Positions 36,889 to 46,520 of a DNA stretch of 64,000 bases are shown piece by piece. How positions within the stretch are numbered: the first letter of the stretch is position 1; every line of letters starts with the position of its first letter. Below the pieces are notes generated by a model. The model saw only the letters and a program-made list of their open reading frames with translations, had not been told where the DNA came from and made no database searches. The DNA comes from Pseudomonas saudimassiliensis. GTDB taxonomy: Bacteria > Pseudomonadota > Gammaproteobacteria > Pseudomonadales > Pseudomonadaceae. The translations under genes were made by a program, and so were the position numbers. The stretch covers positions 526,581-590,580 of the forward strand of contig NZ_LK391969.1 in the NCBI RefSeq assembly GCF_000939975.1, in the 5' to 3' direction.

Positions 36889-37859
36889 GCTTTCTCCTCC
36901 CGGGACCAGCGCTGCAGTAGTACGGACACCAGGGCACTGCTCAGCAGGACAAACAGCCCCAACACCCAGACCAGGCCGATCTCGTCGAGGTCCCGCAGCA
37001 ACCAGGCCAGCCCGGAGGCTAGCACAGCAATCGCCGAATAGGCCTGCAGCGCCAACAGCAGAAGATCGCGGCGCCACCGGCGATAACAGGGTATGCCCAG
37101 CAGATAGACCACCGCCAGGACCGGCAGCAGGTAAACAAGTTCGGAGCGCCACCAGCCAATCGCCGCACCCAGCCCCAGGGCCGCCAGCAGCCCAGCGCCC
37201 GCCAACCGCGGCAAGGTCCGACCCGCCGGCAGTGGGCGCAGGCCCCGCTCGAACAGCAATAACCACAGCCCGTTAAAACCCGCGATGACAAGGAAAACTG
37301 TTGGGGACAGCCGCATACCACCGAACAACCAACTGCTCGTTGTAGCGAAGTAGCGCACCAGCGCCAGGTTGGCCACAGCCCAGAACAGCACCCAACAGGC
37401 AGTGGAGCGCGACAACAGTGCCCAGGGCAACAGCAGTACGGCCCACGCCGCAAACAGCTGCCAGATATCCGCACCGGTCTGGTAGATCTGCCCGACCAGC
37501 GCCAGCAGCCCGCCCGTCGTCAGGGCAGCACCCAGCAATACTGCCTGGGCTGCAACGGATTGCCGGGGCAAACGAAGCGCCGCACCGGCGAAGCCGGTCA
37601 ACACCGCCGCGGCCAGCCCCAGCTTGGCGAAACGGTGCAGCTCGTCCCAGTTGAAAGCGAAAAAGAAAATCAGGCCCAGGGCGAGCAACACGCAGCCAAA
37701 GAACGCCAGCACCAGGTCGAACGCGGCCAACCAATGGCGCGCTGCCGGTTGCGGATGCTCGGGCGCCATGGCAGCCGCGAGCTGCTCGGCGCTGAGCCTG
37801 CCCTGCTCGGTCCAGCGCAGCAGCTGGTCGCGCCGGCGCAGTTCGTCGATCGGTTTCAT
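36885..37859 (-). CDS. DUF2157 multi-pass membrane protein
   Basis: 324 residues. The soluble N-terminus (LRRRDQLLRWTEQGRLSAEQLAAAM) is the DUF2157 signature and resembles a short helical binding module; the rest is about ten hydrophobic helices. It overlaps the LplT-like gene upstream and the DUF4401 gene downstream by 4 bp each, so the four proteins are translationally coupled. Function unknown. Confidence 0.85.
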   Translation of the reverse strand: MKPIDELRRRDQLLRWTEQGRLSAEQLAAAMAPEHPQPAARHWLAAFDLVLAFFGCVLLALGLIFFFAFNWDELHRFAKLGLAAAVLTGFAGAALRLPRQSVAAQAVLLGAALTTGGLLALVGQIYQTGADIWQLFAAWAVLLLPWALLSRSTACWVLFWAVANLALVRYFATTSSWLFGGMRLSPTVFLVIAGFNGLWLLLFERGLRPLPAGRTLPRLAGAGLLAALGLGAAIGWWRSELVYLLPVLAVVYLLGIPCYRRWRRDLLLLALQAYSAIAVLASGLAWLLRDLDEIGLVWVLGLFVLLSSALVSVLLQRWSREEKA

Positions 37860-39172
37860 CGGTTGAGCCAGCCTCTGAATCGTTCATGGAATTCGGGTAC
37901 CGCCAGGAACAGATAGAGGCTGACCAGCACATTGAGCAGGGAGATCACCAGGAACAGTTGGGGGATACTGGCCCCGACCACCCCCAGCATGACCATGGCG
38001 AAGATGGCGGAAATCACCATCAGCAAGGAGTTGAGGATATTGTTGGCGGCGATCACCCGGGAACGCTCGCTGTCTACTGTGCGGGCCTGGATCAGGGCAT
38101 ACAGCGGCACTATATAGAAGCCGCCGAACATCCCCAGCCCCAGGATGCAGAGCATCACCGCCCAGGCTGCCGGTTGTTGCAACAGGCTCAACCAGCCCAC
38201 TCCGCCGGCGCCCACATCAATGAAACCCGCACCGCCCCATAGCAGCAGCCCGAACAGCGTCAGCCCCGCCGCGCCTAACGGCACCAACCCCAGCTCCACC
38301 CGTTTGCCCGAGAGCCGTTCGCACAGCAGCGAGCCGGCGGCAATACCGGTGGAGAATACCGCCAGAATCAAGGTGACCACGGTTTCATCGCCGCCCAGGT
38401 AATCCCGGGTAAAACCCGGAATCTGCGCCAGGTAGGTGGCGCCGAGAAACCAGAACCAGGAGTTTGCCAACAGCGCCCGGGACACCGCCCGGGACTGTTG
38501 TACCAGCCCCAGGTGCAGAATTCGCGCCGATTGGCGCAGGATGTTCCAGTCCAGCTGCAGCCGCGGCAAGGCGGCGGCCGTGGCCGGAATGGCCAGGCTG
38601 GCCAGAAAGCCGAGCACTGCCAGCAGCACCACCGCCACCGACACCCAGCTCGCCCACTGCTCCCCCGCCATCAGCAGCCCGGCAAACAGGGTGCCGCCGA
38701 GAATCGCCAGGAAGGTCCCCATTTCCACCAGGGCGTTGCCACCGATCAGCTCCCGCTCGGCCAGATGCAGGGGCAGTATCGAGTATTTCACCGGCCCGAA
38801 CAGCGACGACTGGGCGCCCATAGCAAATAGCACGACCAGCATCAACGGCAGGCTCCCCAACAGCACGCTCGCCGCCCCGGCCAGCATGATGACTATTTCC
38901 GCGAACTTGATCAGGCGGATCAACACGTGCTTGGGGAATTTCTCGCCGAGCTGGCCTCCCAGCGCGGAGAATAGGAAGAACGGCAGGATGAACAGCAACG
39001 CGCTGAGATTGATCAACACATTGGGATCACCGCTGACCCCGATCTTGAACAGGATGGCCAGCACCAACGCCTGCTTGAACACGTTATCGTTGAACGCGCC
39101 GAGAAACTGGGTAGTGAAATACGGCAGGAAGCGCCTGCTGCGCAACAGGCCGAACTGAGATTGCTCGGACAT
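37856..39172 (-). CDS. MFS transporter, LplT-like (lysophospholipid type)
   Basis: 438 residues from MSEQSQFGLL (ATG 39172; a second ATG at 39181 is possible). Twelve TM helices; the N-terminal FLPYFTTQFLGAFNDNVFKQAL is characteristic of LplT and of the MFS domain fused to PlsC/acyl-ACP synthetase in larger proteins. Here the acyltransferase and ligase domains are absent. LplT flips lysophospholipids inward for reacylation. First gene of a four-gene overlapping operon with DUF2157, DUF4401 and GDYXXLXY. Confidence 0.82.
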   Translation of the reverse strand: MSEQSQFGLLRSRRFLPYFTTQFLGAFNDNVFKQALVLAILFKIGVSGDPNVLINLSALLFILPFFLFSALGGQLGEKFPKHVLIRLIKFAEIVIMLAGAASVLLGSLPLMLVVLFAMGAQSSLFGPVKYSILPLHLAERELIGGNALVEMGTFLAILGGTLFAGLLMAGEQWASWVSVAVVLLAVLGFLASLAIPATAAALPRLQLDWNILRQSARILHLGLVQQSRAVSRALLANSWFWFLGATYLAQIPGFTRDYLGGDETVVTLILAVFSTGIAAGSLLCERLSGKRVELGLVPLGAAGLTLFGLLLWGGAGFIDVGAGGVGWLSLLQQPAAWAVMLCILGLGMFGGFYIVPLYALIQARTVDSERSRVIAANNILNSLLMVISAIFAMVMLGVVGASIPQLFLVISLLNVLVSLYLFLAVPEFHERFRGWLNR

Positions 39173-39259
39173 CGCTGTCATCCTTCCTAACTGTCGCTAA
39201 AGGATGACAGCATAACGGAACAGCCCACCGGTTGCGCTACCGGGGTGTCATGGCAGAGG

Positions 39260-40693
39260 TCAATCGGCCTCGACAATCTGCAACCGCACATTGCGTCGCT
39301 GGATCCACTGGCGAATGCGCTCCTGCCGGTCGGAGGTCAGCGGGTAGCGCCGGGCCAGCATGAAAGCCGTCATGTACATCAACACCGGACCGATGATGTA
39401 CAACACCCGCAGGGACATCAGCTGCTGCTCGGAATGCACCGTCTGGGTTGCATCAAAGCCCACCAGGGAGAGCAGCCCCAGCGACAGGCCGAGCCCGATC
39501 GCCATGGCCATCTTCTGCGCCATACCGGACATCGCGAAGAACAACCCGGTGCGGTGCTCCTTGCTGCGCGCGGTGTCCAGATCCACGATATCCGCCAGCA
39601 TCGACAGGGGCAGGAACTGGAACGCCGCAAAGCAAAACCCCTTGATGGCAAACATGATGGCGAAGGGCACCAATTGCCCCGCCTGCAGAAAGAACATGCC
39701 GAGGATGCTCACGCTGGAGACGCCGACCGCCACGCAGAACGCCCGATGCTTGCCGATCCGCCGCCCCAGCGCCAACCAGAACGGGATCCCGAGGATGCCG
39801 ATGCCGAAATACAGCAGGTACATCATGCCAATGTGCGCCTGGATCTGGATCACGTGCTGCATGAAGAACACCGACATGGCATTGCGGAACGACTCGCCGG
39901 TGATAACGATCAGCAGGATCAACATCAGCCGTTTGAACGGGCCGTTGTTCTTCAGTACCCGCCAGCCCTTCTTCCAGTCGGTGCGCTGGACCGAGCGCGG
40001 CGGCGCCTCGCGCACGCAGGTCACTACCAGTAGCACCGTGAGCGGTAGCAGGATCAGCAACAGCCAACCCATCGAAGCGAGGATGGGGCCATAACCAATA
40101 CCCAATTCACCATCCCGGCCCACCAGCCAGACCGCGGCTTGCATGAGCGCACTGTCAGTGTCGCCAGCCTCGTACCGCCGACCCAGCGCTTGCACCACGG
40201 CGGGCGCCAGCGCGGCAATGAACAATCCGAGCAGGATGAACCCCTCGCGGGAGGCGGTCACCCGGCTGCGCTGGTGGTAAAGCGTGGACAATTCCGCGCC
40301 CCAGGCGCCGTAGGGCAAGGTCACCATGGTCCAGCCGAGATACATCAGCACCGTCCAGACCAGCAAGTGCATGATCCCGGCCCCGTCCGGTGGCATGAAG
40401 ATCATCACGGTCCCCAGTAGCATCAGTGGCGTACCCATGACCAGCCAAGGTTTGCGCCGACCGAAGCGGGTGCGCCAGCGATCACTGAGCATGCCGACGA
40501 GGGGATCGGTGATCACATCCGAGAAGCGCGCCAACACCAGCACCAGGGCCATCAGCGCCATGTTGAGGCCCATTTCCTGGGCGTAGAAAGGCGGTAGATA
40601 GACCGCCAGCGGATAACCGATGATGGCCAGGGGGATACCCACTGACCCGTGCATGAGGATGGTGGATCTCTTCAGAATGCCGGACTGACTCAT
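39260..40693 (-). CDS. MFS transporter, GPH family (glycoside/cation symporter type)
   Basis: 477 residues, twelve helices. GPH/MelB features: HGSVGIPLAIIGYPL at the start, RFSDVITDPLVGMLSDRWRTRFGRRKPW (the DxxxDPxxGxxSDR and GRRKP loop motifs) and a similar repeat in the second half (LALGRRIGKHRAF). Members import sugars or other solutes with Na+ or H+. No catabolic genes are nearby, so the substrate is open. Transcribed alone. Confidence 0.87.
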   Translation of the reverse strand: MSQSGILKRSTILMHGSVGIPLAIIGYPLAVYLPPFYAQEMGLNMALMALVLVLARFSDVITDPLVGMLSDRWRTRFGRRKPWLVMGTPLMLLGTVMIFMPPDGAGIMHLLVWTVLMYLGWTMVTLPYGAWGAELSTLYHQRSRVTASREGFILLGLFIAALAPAVVQALGRRYEAGDTDSALMQAAVWLVGRDGELGIGYGPILASMGWLLLILLPLTVLLVVTCVREAPPRSVQRTDWKKGWRVLKNNGPFKRLMLILLIVITGESFRNAMSVFFMQHVIQIQAHIGMMYLLYFGIGILGIPFWLALGRRIGKHRAFCVAVGVSSVSILGMFFLQAGQLVPFAIMFAIKGFCFAAFQFLPLSMLADIVDLDTARSKEHRTGLFFAMSGMAQKMAMAIGLGLSLGLLSLVGFDATQTVHSEQQLMSLRVLYIIGPVLMYMTAFMLARRYPLTSDRQERIRQWIQRRNVRLQIVEAD

Positions 40694-41050
40694 TGGACGA
40701 CTCCGTGGTCAGGCAGGGTCGCACCCCCGCCGCTTTTCTTGTAATTGTCGACCTGGAGTCTATGCCAGTCGCTGATCAATATCCGCGCATGATTTAATCC
40801 AGATGTAACCGCCCACCCAGTGCCCTTTACCCTGCCTCCGCCAGACCCAGTAACGACGCGGCGTGCAGCCGTTATCAGAACGGAGGATGGGCCATATTCA
40901 GCGCGCTGATGGCTCCACCACCCCACTCTACTCCCCCAGCCGACGGACCGTTCGTCTCCCCGTTGCGAATAATTCCGCAAGCTGTTTGACAACCATTCTC
41001 ATTATTATTAGCCTTATAGACATTCTTGATCGACCCTGGGGGTGGCGCTG
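40694..41050. other. Intergenic region between symporter and bfd
   Basis: A 357-bp divergent gap. I see no convincing ORF or RNA gene in its left 280 bp. The right 70 bp hold a TTGACA (40986-40991) and an AT-rich Fur-like box that serve bfd. Confidence 0.6.
40991..41010 (+). promoter_or_regulatory. Fur-like box upstream of bfd
   Basis: The segment read on the minus strand is TAATAATAATGAGAATGGTT, close to the Fur consensus of alternating GATAAT/ATTATC units. It lies immediately after a TTGACA -35 and about 40 bp before bfd, where bound Fe-Fur would block transcription. It makes iron-repressed expression of bfd likely, as known in P. aeruginosa. Confidence 0.6.
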
Positions 41051-41260
41051 ATGTACGTTTGTCTTTGCAAGGGGATTACCGATACACAGATTCGCGATGC
41101 CGTTACCGATGGCGCCTGCAATATCCGCGACCTACGCGAGCGTCTCGACGTTGCCACCCAGTGCTGCAAATGTGCACGGGACTGCAAGTCCATCATCAGT
41201 GAATACCGTCAGTCAGCTGCGGGCAGCTTCGCCGGAAGCGGTCAGTTCGTAATGGCCTGA
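41051..41260 (+). CDS. bfd: Bacterioferritin-associated ferredoxin
   Basis: 69 residues from ATG 41051 (MYVCLCKGITD). Four Cys in the BFD pattern C-x-C...C-x2-C (CLC and CCKC) bind a [2Fe-2S] cluster. Bfd docks on bacterioferritin and passes electrons to release stored iron when iron is scarce. The downstream gene is bfr. The C-terminal 15 residues are Gly/Ser-rich and dispensable-looking. Confidence 0.95.
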   Translation: MYVCLCKGITDTQIRDAVTDGACNIRDLRERLDVATQCCKCARDCKSIISEYRQSAAGSFAGSGQFVMA

Positions 41261-41380
41261 ATGCGTCTTGCATGCCATCGAGAAGAATTGCTATCTTCTT
41301 GATTTTCAAGGCCTGTATTTGACAGTTCGCCCTACGGATAGCACACTCTGCGGATTGATCCCGCACTGAGGAATTCCGTC

Positions 41381-41848
41381 ATGAAAGGCGACGCACAGGC
41401 AATCCGCCATCTCAACATTCTGCTCGGCAACGAGCTGGTTGCCATTAACCAGTATTTCCTGCATGCCCGCATGCTGCAGGATTGGGGTCTGGACAAGCTC
41501 GGCGACCATGAATATCACGAGTCCATCGATGAAATGAAGCATGCGGACGCGCTGACCAAGCGCATCCTGTTTCTCGAAGGCATCCCGAACCTGCAGGACC
41601 TGGGCAAGCTGATGATTGGCGAGAACACTCGCGAGATCCTCGAATGCGACCTGCGTCTGGAAATGAAGGGTATCCCGGATCTGAAGGCCGCTATCGCCTA
41701 TTTCGAAAGCATCGGCGACTATGGCAGCCGCGAGCTGGCCGAAGACATCCTGACGTCCGAGGAAGAGCACGTCGACTGGATCGAGACCCAGTTGAGCCTC
41801 ATCGACAAGATAGGTATCGAGAACTATCAGCAATCCCAGATCAGCTGA
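41381..41848 (+). CDS. bfr: Bacterioferritin (haem-containing iron store)
   Basis: 155 residues, the standard 24-mer subunit. The four-helix bundle retains the ferroxidase ligands (Glu18, Glu51, His54, Glu94, Glu127, His130 region, seen in [29 protein letters not shown]) and the haem ligand Met52. This makes it a BfrB-type subunit. Gap to bfd is 120 bp with a second TTGACA (about 41318), so it may have its own promoter. A strong terminator follows. Confidence 0.96.
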   Translation: MKGDAQAIRHLNILLGNELVAINQYFLHARMLQDWGLDKLGDHEYHESIDEMKHADALTKRILFLEGIPNLQDLGKLMIGENTREILECDLRLEMKGIPDLKAAIAYFESIGDYGSRELAEDILTSEEEHVDWIETQLSLIDKIGIENYQQSQIS

Positions 41849-41868
41849 TAGCCTCGCTATCGTGACGA

Positions 41869-41889
41869 GCCCGCCTGTTGGCGGGCTTT
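41869..41889 (+). terminator. bfr intrinsic terminator
   Basis: GCCCGCC (41869-41875), loop TGTT region, GGCGGGC (41880-41886) then TTTGTCG. It lies between the convergent bfr and pyrF genes, 21 bp after the bfr stop. Confidence 0.85.
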
Positions 41890-41895
41890 GTCGTT

Positions 41896-42597
41896 TCAGC
41901 TGGTCAGGCTTTCCAGAATACTGGCCACCGCTGCGCCCGGATCCTCGGCGCGGGTAATCGGCCGGCCGATTACCAGGTAACTGCTGCCATTGTCTATGGC
42001 CTGACGGGGGGTGACGATGCGCTTCTGATCGTCCGCGCTGGCGTCGTCGGGGCGAATACCCGGGGTGACCAGCTTGAAATCCTCGTTCAGGGCGTTTCTC
42101 AGCGCCTTGGCTTCCCGCGCAGAGCAGACCACCCCATCCAGGCCGCAATCCTGCGTCAGGCGCGCCAGGCGCTGCACCTGGACCATAGGCTCGATATCAA
42201 TCCCCATCTCCTGCAGGTCCTCCTGCTCGAGACTGGTCAGCACGGTGACGGCGGTCAGCAACGGGCGGTGGCCGGAACGGCGATCAAGGATCTCGCGGCA
42301 GGCTTCCATCATGCGGCGACCGCCACTGGCATGTACGTTCACCATCCACACGCCCAGCTCGGCGGCCGAGCGCACCGCATTGGCGGTGGTGTTGGGAATG
42401 TCATGGAACTTGAGGTCGAGGAAGACTTCGAACCCCTTGCTCTGGAGCGCCCCCACGATGGCCGGCCCAGTTGCAGTGAACAACTCCTTGCCTACCTTGA
42501 GACGGCACTGGGCCGGGTTCAGACGGTCGGCCATGGCGACCGCGGAGGCCGTATCGGGGAAGTCCAGGGCAACAATTATCGGGCTATTGCAGGGCAT
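41896..42597 (-). CDS. pyrF: Orotidine 5'-phosphate decarboxylase
   Basis: 233 residues. Converts OMP to UMP, the last step of de novo UMP synthesis. The catalytic segment [10 protein letters not shown] (Lys plus paired Asp), [12 protein letters not shown] and the phosphate loop [11 protein letters not shown]...VIGRPIT are intact. It is last in the ihfB-lapA-lapB-pyrF run, 14 bp after lapB. Confidence 0.96.
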   Translation of the reverse strand: MPCNSPIIVALDFPDTASAVAMADRLNPAQCRLKVGKELFTATGPAIVGALQSKGFEVFLDLKFHDIPNTTANAVRSAAELGVWMVNVHASGGRRMMEACREILDRRSGHRPLLTAVTVLTSLEQEDLQEMGIDIEPMVQVQRLARLTQDCGLDGVVCSAREAKALRNALNEDFKLVTPGIRPDDASADDQKRIVTPRQAIDNGSSYLVIGRPITRAEDPGAAVASILESLTS

Positions 42598-42611
42598 TTA
42601 TCTTTCCTGTG

Positions 42612-43817
42612 TCATATGGGTCGCAGCGACGGGCTAGCGGAGGCCGGCTCCGGCCCCTTCAAGGGTCGTGTCGTTGACCAGCCGTGGCAGGTCGGGCATT
42701 GCCAGTGCAGTTGCCTGGCGGAGAAACCGCAGGCCTGGCAGCGGTATTTGGGCTTGTCACTCAGCAGCGCTTCGACGATGCCACGCAGAATCATCAGATT
42801 GGCCTGGCCACGCGGCTCGACATTATCCTTGTGCAGATCGATCAGGTACAGCAATCCGCGTAGCGAAGGTTGCTGCTGCAGATGGGCAAGCACGTAGCGA
42901 CTGGTGGCGCTGAGCCCCTCCCGCTTGTTCAGTTCATCGGCGCGGGCCAGCACCGTTGCCACCATGGGTGGCTGGGCATTTTCCAGCACCTCATCGAGAA
43001 AAGCCAGTAGATCCAGATGACCAGCTTCAGCCAGGCTTTGCAGCAGCGGCAAGGCCTGGGGAATGAAATCAGGTTCGTGGGCCGCCAGGCGGCGCAGCCA
43101 TTTGAGCTCCTCGCGCGCGCGGCCCTGCCCTGCCTCCAGCTCCGCCAGCATCAGCATGGCGCGCACCGAGTTGCGTTGCGTTGCCAGGGCATCGAGCAAA
43201 TGGCGCCGGGCCTGGGGCCATTCCCGACGCCCCTGGGCCTCCCGGGCCAGTTCGCAGTGATAATGGGCCAGGGTGGTGGCAAAACTCTCCCGTTCGCGCA
43301 CCAGCCGGCGTCCCACCTCCACGGCCCGCTGCCAGTCGCGCTCGCGCTCATGGATACGGACCAGATCCGCCAGCGCCTCGGCGCGCAGGCTGGAGCCCGA
43401 CTCCACGAGCTCATCCAGCAGCCGCTCAGCCCGGTGGTGCAGCCCGACTACCAAGTAGTCCCGGGCCAGCTCGAATTGCACCCGGTCAGCTTGCTGGGGG
43501 GTCAGGTTGGGCCGGGCCAGCAGGTTCTGGTGAACCTTGATAGCGCGCTCCACGTCACCGCGCTGGCAGAACAGCTTGCCAATGGCAATGTGGGTCTCGA
43601 CGGTTTCAGGATTGACCTCGAGGGCGCGGATGAAGGTCTCGATCGCCTCGTCCGGCTGTTCGTTGAGCAGATAATTGAGGCCGATGAAGTACTGCTTGTC
43701 GATGGCACTGGCGTGGGGCGCGAGCATCACGCCGACCTTGATGGCTTCGCGGCGGCCAAGGAACCAGCCGATGCCGAGCGCTCCCACGAACAGGCCGAGG
43801 AACACCAACTCCTGCAT
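42612..43817 (-). CDS. lapB: Lipopolysaccharide assembly protein LapB (YciM)
   Basis: 401 residues: an N-terminal membrane anchor (LVFLGLFVGALGIGWFLGRRE), about nine cytosolic TPR units, and a C-terminal rubredoxin-like zinc knuckle (CQACGFSARQLHWQCPTC). LapB controls FtsH-dependent turnover of LpxC and so balances LPS against phospholipid synthesis. It is slightly longer than the E. coli protein through a C-terminal low-complexity tail. It follows lapA by 5 bp. Confidence 0.94.
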   Translation of the reverse strand: MQELVFLGLFVGALGIGWFLGRREAIKVGVMLAPHASAIDKQYFIGLNYLLNEQPDEAIETFIRALEVNPETVETHIAIGKLFCQRGDVERAIKVHQNLLARPNLTPQQADRVQFELARDYLVVGLHHRAERLLDELVESGSSLRAEALADLVRIHERERDWQRAVEVGRRLVRERESFATTLAHYHCELAREAQGRREWPQARRHLLDALATQRNSVRAMLMLAELEAGQGRAREELKWLRRLAAHEPDFIPQALPLLQSLAEAGHLDLLAFLDEVLENAQPPMVATVLARADELNKREGLSATSRYVLAHLQQQPSLRGLLYLIDLHKDNVEPRGQANLMILRGIVEALLSDKPKYRCQACGFSARQLHWQCPTCHGWSTTRPLKGPEPASASPSLRPI

Positions 43818-43822
43818 GCCGA

Positions 43823-44122
43823 TCAGCCTTTTACAGCCTGGGTGCGCAGCTTGTCTATTTCCTTGCGATAGCGGCTCAGCTCATTGCTCTGCACCATCAG
43901 GCGCAAGCGCAGCCGTGTGGTCAGCAACCAACCGATGAAGATGCCCAGCATGCTGCCGAGAACGAAGGCGATGACGACGAAGAGGGATACCGGAAGTTCG
44001 GGGGAAGAAATTTCGAGGAACTGCAACGCGACATGCTGCTGGTTCTCCAGCATGAAATCTATCGTTGCCAATGCGACCAACAACAGTACGATGATCAGCA
44101 CCGCGCGTTTCAGCCATTGCAT
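43823..44122 (-). CDS. lapA: LapA domain protein (YciS)
   Basis: 99 residues, two TM helices (about 7-25 and 43-65) and a short cytosolic C-terminal helix (LRLRLMVQSNELSRYRKEIDKLR). It is the LapA partner encoded directly upstream of lapB. LapA takes part in LPS assembly together with LapB. Confidence 0.9.
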   Translation of the reverse strand: MQWLKRAVLIIVLLLVALATIDFMLENQQHVALQFLEISSPELPVSLFVVIAFVLGSMLGIFIGWLLTTRLRLRLMVQSNELSRYRKEIDKLRTQAVKG

Positions 44123-44189
44123 GCCGCCACTCCCATTTCCTATGCCGGGAGCCAGTATAGCGCAGGCCTGCGCTCAGTCATACTCGATC

Positions 44190-44483
44190 TCAGGCGGTTT
44201 CCAGCGAGTCATTGACTCGGTCACGCAGCTCTTTGCCCGGTTTGAAATGGGGCACATACTTGCCCTCCAGGTGCACCGATTCCCCGGTCTTGGGATTACG
44301 GCCGATCCGCGGCGCGCGATAGTGCAGTGAAAAACTGCCGAAACCGCGAATCTCGATGCGCTCGCCAGTGGCCAGTGCAGTCGACATATGCTCCAGCATT
44401 GTCTTGATAGCCAGCTCCACATCCTTGGCTGATAACTGGCCCTGTTGTTCGACTATGCGTTCGATCAACTCCGACTTGGTCAT
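44190..44483 (-). CDS. ihfB: Integration host factor subunit beta
   Basis: 97 residues from ATG 44483 ([14 protein letters not shown]); 18 in-frame codons upstream are not conserved. The HU/IHF fold includes [22 protein letters not shown] with the DNA-kinking Pro at the arm tip. With IhfA it bends DNA at specific sites. It follows rpsA as in most gammaproteobacteria, with a terminator between them. Confidence 0.96.
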   Translation of the reverse strand: MTKSELIERIVEQQGQLSAKDVELAIKTMLEHMSTALATGERIEIRGFGSFSLHYRAPRIGRNPKTGESVHLEGKYVPHFKPGKELRDRVNDSLETA

Positions 44484-44633
44484 GATTTTTCCCTTTTTAT
44501 TCAAGCGGCTAGGATCCGTTTTGATTTGTTGTACCATGCTTGACGGAATTTGAACAGCCTGATATGGCGCGGTGCGGAAAAGGTATGCTTCGGGGAGCGG
44601 TCCGGTGAGCGGACCTGCGGAACGGCGGGCACA

Positions 44634-44661
44634 AAAAAGGGCGACCGAAGTCGCCCTTTTT
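44634..44661 (-). terminator. rpsA intrinsic terminator
   Basis: AAAAAGGGCGAC (44634-44645), loop CGAA, GTCGCCCTTTTT (44650-44661): a 12-bp perfect stem. In the minus direction it is followed by further T residues, 19 bp past the rpsA stop. Confidence 0.9.
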
Positions 44662-44680
44662 CAATGGATCACACTGGCAA

Positions 44681-46363
44681 TCAGTTGCCCTTGTTTTCCA
44701 TCTGTTGCTTGATCAGATCACCAATGGTGGTCGGACCGGCAGCCAGCATTTCCTGCTTGCGCAGGTCCTGGATGGCTTCTTTCTCGTCTTCAACGTCCTT
44801 GGCCTTGATCGACAGGCTGATGACACGGCTCTTGCGGTCAACGCTGATGATCTTGGCTTCGACTTCGTCACCGACGTTCAGCACGTTGCGCGCATCTTCA
44901 ACGCGGTCGCGGCTGATTTCGGAGGCCTTCAGGGTGCCTTCGATGTCGTCACCCAGAGTGATTACGGCGCCCTTGGCGTCAACTTCCTTGACGGTACCGG
45001 TAACGATGGTGCCTTTCTCGTTCAGGGACACGAAGTTGGAGAACGGATCGTCTTCCAGCTGCTTGATACCCAGGGAGATGCGCTCGCGCTCCGGATCGAC
45101 CGACAGGATGACGGTTTCGATCTCGTCGCCCTTCTTGAAACGACGTACGGCTTCTTCGCCCACTTCGTTCCAGGAGATGTCGGACAGGTGAACCAGACCA
45201 TCGATGCCGCCGTCCAGACCAATGAAGATACCGAAATCGGTGATCGACTTGATGGAGCCGGAGATCTTGTCGCCCTTGTTGAACTTGCTGGAGAACTCTT
45301 CCCACGGGTTCATCTTGCACTGCTTGATGCCCAGGGAGATACGACGACGGTCTTCGTCGATATCCAGAACCATGACTTCCACTTCGTCGCCAACCTGAAC
45401 GACCTTGGAAGGATGGATGTTCTTGTTGGTCCAATCCATTTCGGATACGTGAACCAGGCCTTCCACGCCCTCTTCCAGCTCGGCGAAGCAGCCGTAGTCG
45501 GTGAGGTTGGTGACCTTGGCGTTGACACGGGTACCTTCCGGATAGCGACCGGTGATGGCAACCCATGGATCTTCGCCCAGCTGCTTCAGACCCAGGGAGA
45601 CGCGGTTGCGCTCGCGGTCGAACTTCAGCACCTTGACGTCGATTTCGTCGCCAACGTTGACGATTTCGGACGGATGCTTGATGCGCTTCCAGGCCATGTC
45701 AGTAATGTGCAGCAGACCATCTACGCCGCCCAGGTCAACGAACGCACCGTAATCGGTGAGGTTCTTGACGATACCTTTGACAACCTGGCCTTCCTGCAGG
45801 GTTTCCAGCAGGGCTTCGCGCTCGGCACTGTTCTCGGCTTCGAGGACGGCGCGACGGGAAACGACAACGTTGTTGCGCTTCTGGTCGAGCTTGATGACCT
45901 TGAATTCCAGTTCCTTGCCTTCCAGGTGCGCGGTGTCGCGAACCGGACGGACGTCGACCAGGGAACCCGGCAGGAACGCACGAATGGTGTTGACGTCGAC
46001 GGTAAAGCCACCTTTGACCTTGCCGTTGATGACACCCTTGACGATTTCTTCTGCGGCGAAAGCTGCTTCGAGGACCTTCCAGGATTCGGCACGCTTGGCC
46101 TTCTCGCGGGAAAGTTTGGTTTCACCGAAACCGTCTTCAACGGCGTCCAGTGCAACGTGAACCTCATCACCCACGCTGATGGTCAGTTCGCCCTGATCAT
46201 TCAGGAACTGCTCGCGCGGAATGACACCCTCGGATTTCAGGCCGGCGTGGACGGTGACCCAGTCGGAGTCGATGTCCACAACGATACCGGTGATGATGGA
46301 GCCCGGCTCCATATCAAGGGTCTTCAGGCTTTCTTCAAAAAGTTCGGCAAAGCTTTCGCTCAT
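44681..46363 (-). CDS. rpsA: 30S ribosomal protein S1
   Basis: 560 residues with six S1 (OB-fold) repeats. Repeats 1-2 anchor to the ribosome and 3-6 bind mRNA; typical repeat cores are [20 protein letters not shown] and [20 protein letters not shown]. It recruits mRNAs to the 30S subunit. The usual cmk-rpsA-ihfB order holds. A 157-bp leader before the ATG probably contains the autoregulatory site, though I could not define it. Confidence 0.98.
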   Translation of the reverse strand: MSESFAELFEESLKTLDMEPGSIITGIVVDIDSDWVTVHAGLKSEGVIPREQFLNDQGELTISVGDEVHVALDAVEDGFGETKLSREKAKRAESWKVLEAAFAAEEIVKGVINGKVKGGFTVDVNTIRAFLPGSLVDVRPVRDTAHLEGKELEFKVIKLDQKRNNVVVSRRAVLEAENSAEREALLETLQEGQVVKGIVKNLTDYGAFVDLGGVDGLLHITDMAWKRIKHPSEIVNVGDEIDVKVLKFDRERNRVSLGLKQLGEDPWVAITGRYPEGTRVNAKVTNLTDYGCFAELEEGVEGLVHVSEMDWTNKNIHPSKVVQVGDEVEVMVLDIDEDRRRISLGIKQCKMNPWEEFSSKFNKGDKISGSIKSITDFGIFIGLDGGIDGLVHLSDISWNEVGEEAVRRFKKGDEIETVILSVDPERERISLGIKQLEDDPFSNFVSLNEKGTIVTGTVKEVDAKGAVITLGDDIEGTLKASEISRDRVEDARNVLNVGDEVEAKIISVDRKSRVISLSIKAKDVEDEKEAIQDLRKQEMLAAGPTTIGDLIKQQMENKGN

Positions 46364-46520
46364 TTGGATTCCTGTAAAAGTGTAATAAGGCAGTAACCGC
46401 CTGGCCGCTCAATCGCATGCCCTGCAGCCCACTTGCCCGCCACGCCACCAGCTTGCGTGGGTTGATTGTATTGATACCTTCTCCGGTGTCGCTGGTTACC
46501 CGGCTAAGGATTCGCCCTGA

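Noticed and set aside
36889..37266. Upstream extension of the DUF4401 reading frame
   Set aside because: Open only because it overlaps the DUF2157 gene in another frame; conserved start and ATGA coupling place the true start at 36888.
44705..46396. 563-codon plus-strand frame opposite rpsA
   Set aside because: Antisense of the six S1 repeats; its internal repetition just mirrors them.
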